From positions 1-59,530 of the forward strand of contig NZ_JANGCE010000024.1 in the NCBI RefSeq assembly GCF_024462775.1: a stretch of 59,530 nucleotides of DNA, given 5' to 3'. The position numbers and the translations under genes were made by a program. Source of the stretch: Butyricicoccus faecihominis (GTDB lineage Bacteria; Bacillota; Clostridia; Oscillospirales; Butyricicoccaceae). Shown here one piece after another: positions 58,491 through 59,530 of this stretch; the stretch's first letter is position 1; every line of letters starts with the position of its first letter. The notes under the pieces are model-generated. The model saw only the letters and a list, made by a program, of their open reading frames with translations, was not told the DNA's origin and searched no databases.

Positions 58491-59492
58491 ATGAAAAAGC
58501 ATATCGCCATTTTATTATCCCTCACACTTTCGCTCACCGCGCTACTGAGCGGCTGCGGCCAAGCCGGGGGCAACTCCGCCTCAACCGCCGACAGTGCCGA
58601 TGCCGACTCGTCCGACGGCGGACAAACCTATAAAATCGGCGTTACCATGTCAAGCCGCGATCAATTCCTATCCACTCTGGAAAAGGGCATTTTGGATGCG
58701 GCGGCCGCTGCCGGCGATTTTGAGATCGAAACTTTTGATGCCAATAACGATGTGCAAAAGCAGTACGAACACATCAACACTTTTACCAGCAAGCAGTTTG
58801 ACGCGATCGTTGTCAATTTGGTCGACACGAATACCGGCGCCGAGGTACTTAAAATGGTAGGCGATATTCCGGTCATCTTTGTCGACCGGCGCCCCGCCGA
58901 AGAACTGCTCGTGGAAAACAAGACCTGCTATGTCGGCGCGGAAGAATATAAAGCGGGCCAATTCCAAGGCGAATTCCTAAGCGAATTTTTTAAAGACAAG
59001 TCTGATAAAACCATCCGCTACGTCATGTTCAAGGGTACGCTAGGCCTAGAGAACACCGAAAACCGCACACGCGGCGCACTGGAAACGCTGGAAAAGAGCG
59101 GCTTTACATTGGAACAGGTTTTTGAAGACACTGCAAACTTTGATCGCTCGATGGCGTTGGACAAGATGAACACCCTGCTGGGAACCGGCAAAGAATTCGA
59201 CTGTGTGATCGCCAACAATGACGAAATGGCGCTCGGCGCGCTGGAAGCCATGAAACTGGTCGGCAAGGATCTCAAGGCGATCCCGGTCGTCGGCATTGAT
59301 TGCACCGACGTAGCTGCTGCAGCGATCAAAGCGGGCGAAATGGCTTGCTCGATCTATCAAAACCCTGCCGAAGTCGGCGCGGCATGTTTCGCGCAAGCGT
59401 TGGACGTGGTGACGACCGGCAAAATGAGCGTTTTTAAAGACGTTCCTTTCCAGCCGGTCACTATTGATACTATCGACACGGTTCGAGGCTGA
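58491..59492 (+). CDS. Sugar ABC transporter substrate-binding lipoprotein (RbsB-like)
   Basis: A 333-residue exported protein. The signal peptide ends at the lipobox LLSGCGQ (Cys about 22), then a Ser/Asp-rich linker, and a periplasmic-binding fold with KIGVTMSSRDQFLSTLEKG, FDAIVVNLVDTNTGAEVL, IPVIFVDRRPAEE and VVGIDCTDVAAAAIKAGE. It is the type 4 (ribose/inositol) binding protein. AAGGAGG lies 8 bases before the ATG. The matching permease and ATPase should follow beyond the window end. It completes the LacI-controlled cluster. Confidence 0.9.
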   Translation: MKKHIAILLSLTLSLTALLSGCGQAGGNSASTADSADADSSDGGQTYKIGVTMSSRDQFLSTLEKGILDAAAAAGDFEIETFDANNDVQKQYEHINTFTSKQFDAIVVNLVDTNTGAEVLKMVGDIPVIFVDRRPAEELLVENKTCYVGAEEYKAGQFQGEFLSEFFKDKSDKTIRYVMFKGTLGLENTENRTRGALETLEKSGFTLEQVFEDTANFDRSMALDKMNTLLGTGKEFDCVIANNDEMALGALEAMKLVGKDLKAIPVVGIDCTDVAAAAIKAGEMACSIYQNPAEVGAACFAQALDVVTTGKMSVFKDVPFQPVTIDTIDTVRG

Positions 59493-59502
59493 AAGGCGCC
59501 CC

Positions 59503-59530
59503 GGCGGTTGCCCCGCCAATGCGGGGCAAC
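59503..59530 (+). terminator. Hairpin at the right window edge (partial terminator)
   Basis: GGTTGCCCCGC-CAAT-GCGGGGCAAC reaches the last base. It may be a terminator or attenuator after the binding-protein gene; the following T tract is outside the window. Confidence 0.5.

Overview
The window looks like a chromosomal segment of a Gram-positive anaerobe of the class Clostridia. I infer a fairly GC-rich member of the Oscillospirales/Butyricicoccaceae-Ruminococcaceae kind. The evidence is an AgrC/AgrA/AgrD-type peptide signalling cassette, PyrR attenuation of pyrimidine genes, a PyrD/PyrK dihydroorotate dehydrogenase, a PTS operon with a BglG/LicT-type antitermination site, the DarA-HolB-RicT gene order of Firmicutes, an SLH-domain surface protein, and strong AGGAGG ribosome sites. 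No rRNA, tRNA, CRISPR array, phage or transposase gene was seen.

Layout. 1-4.5 kb: a LexA-box-controlled SOS-associated peptidase with a 41-residue zinc ribbon, then an FtsX-type ABC exporter and RuvX. 5-11.4 kb: the translation/transcription block rpmG-secE-nusG-rplK-rplA and rplJ-rplL. An agr-like quorum-sensing cassette (histidine kinase, LytTR regulator, divergent AgrD-like prepeptide) sits between rplA and rplJ; rpoBC does not follow rplL. 11.5-21 kb: pyrimidine synthesis, with pyrK-pyrD and a phosphatase-acetyltransferase fusion on the plus strand and pyrR-pyrF-carA-carB on the minus strand behind a PyrR attenuator. 21-26 kb: two AraC regulators, several small proteins, a repeat-rich intergenic stretch with a 30-base C run, and an inositol-dehydrogenase-like gene. 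26-30.6 kb: an amino-sugar operon (EIIA, HPr, EIIBC, nagB, nagA) behind a leader with a ribonucleic antiterminator site.

30.7-37.6 kb: a cysteine-rich small protein, a CBS / glycine-rich membrane protein / PspA group, a TrpXYZ-like ABC transporter and a solitary tyrosine recombinase. 37.7-44.1 kb: SLH protein, ricT, holB, darA and an Orn/Lys/Arg decarboxylase, all on the minus strand. 44.4-51 kb: serC-serA, an XRE membrane regulator, nadE, a VanZ-like protein and tyrA. 51-52.4 kb: a MITE-like inverted-repeat element followed by an overlapping pair of genes, a ribbon-helix-helix protein and an unrecognised protein. 52.5-59.5 kb: citrate synthase, then a LacI regulator divergent from an inositol/polyol-type catabolic operon (IolE-like, MDR dehydrogenase, Gfo/Idh/MocA oxidoreductase, sugar-binding lipoprotein) that runs off the window.

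The most interesting features are the AgrB-less agr cassette with its own promoter-proximal direct repeats, the readable RNA switches (PyrR hexaloop, RAT, L10 leader), an HPr with Arg at position 46, the RHH/unknown gene pair, and several dispersed inverted-repeat elements. All functional calls come from reading the sequence by eye; no database search was possible.
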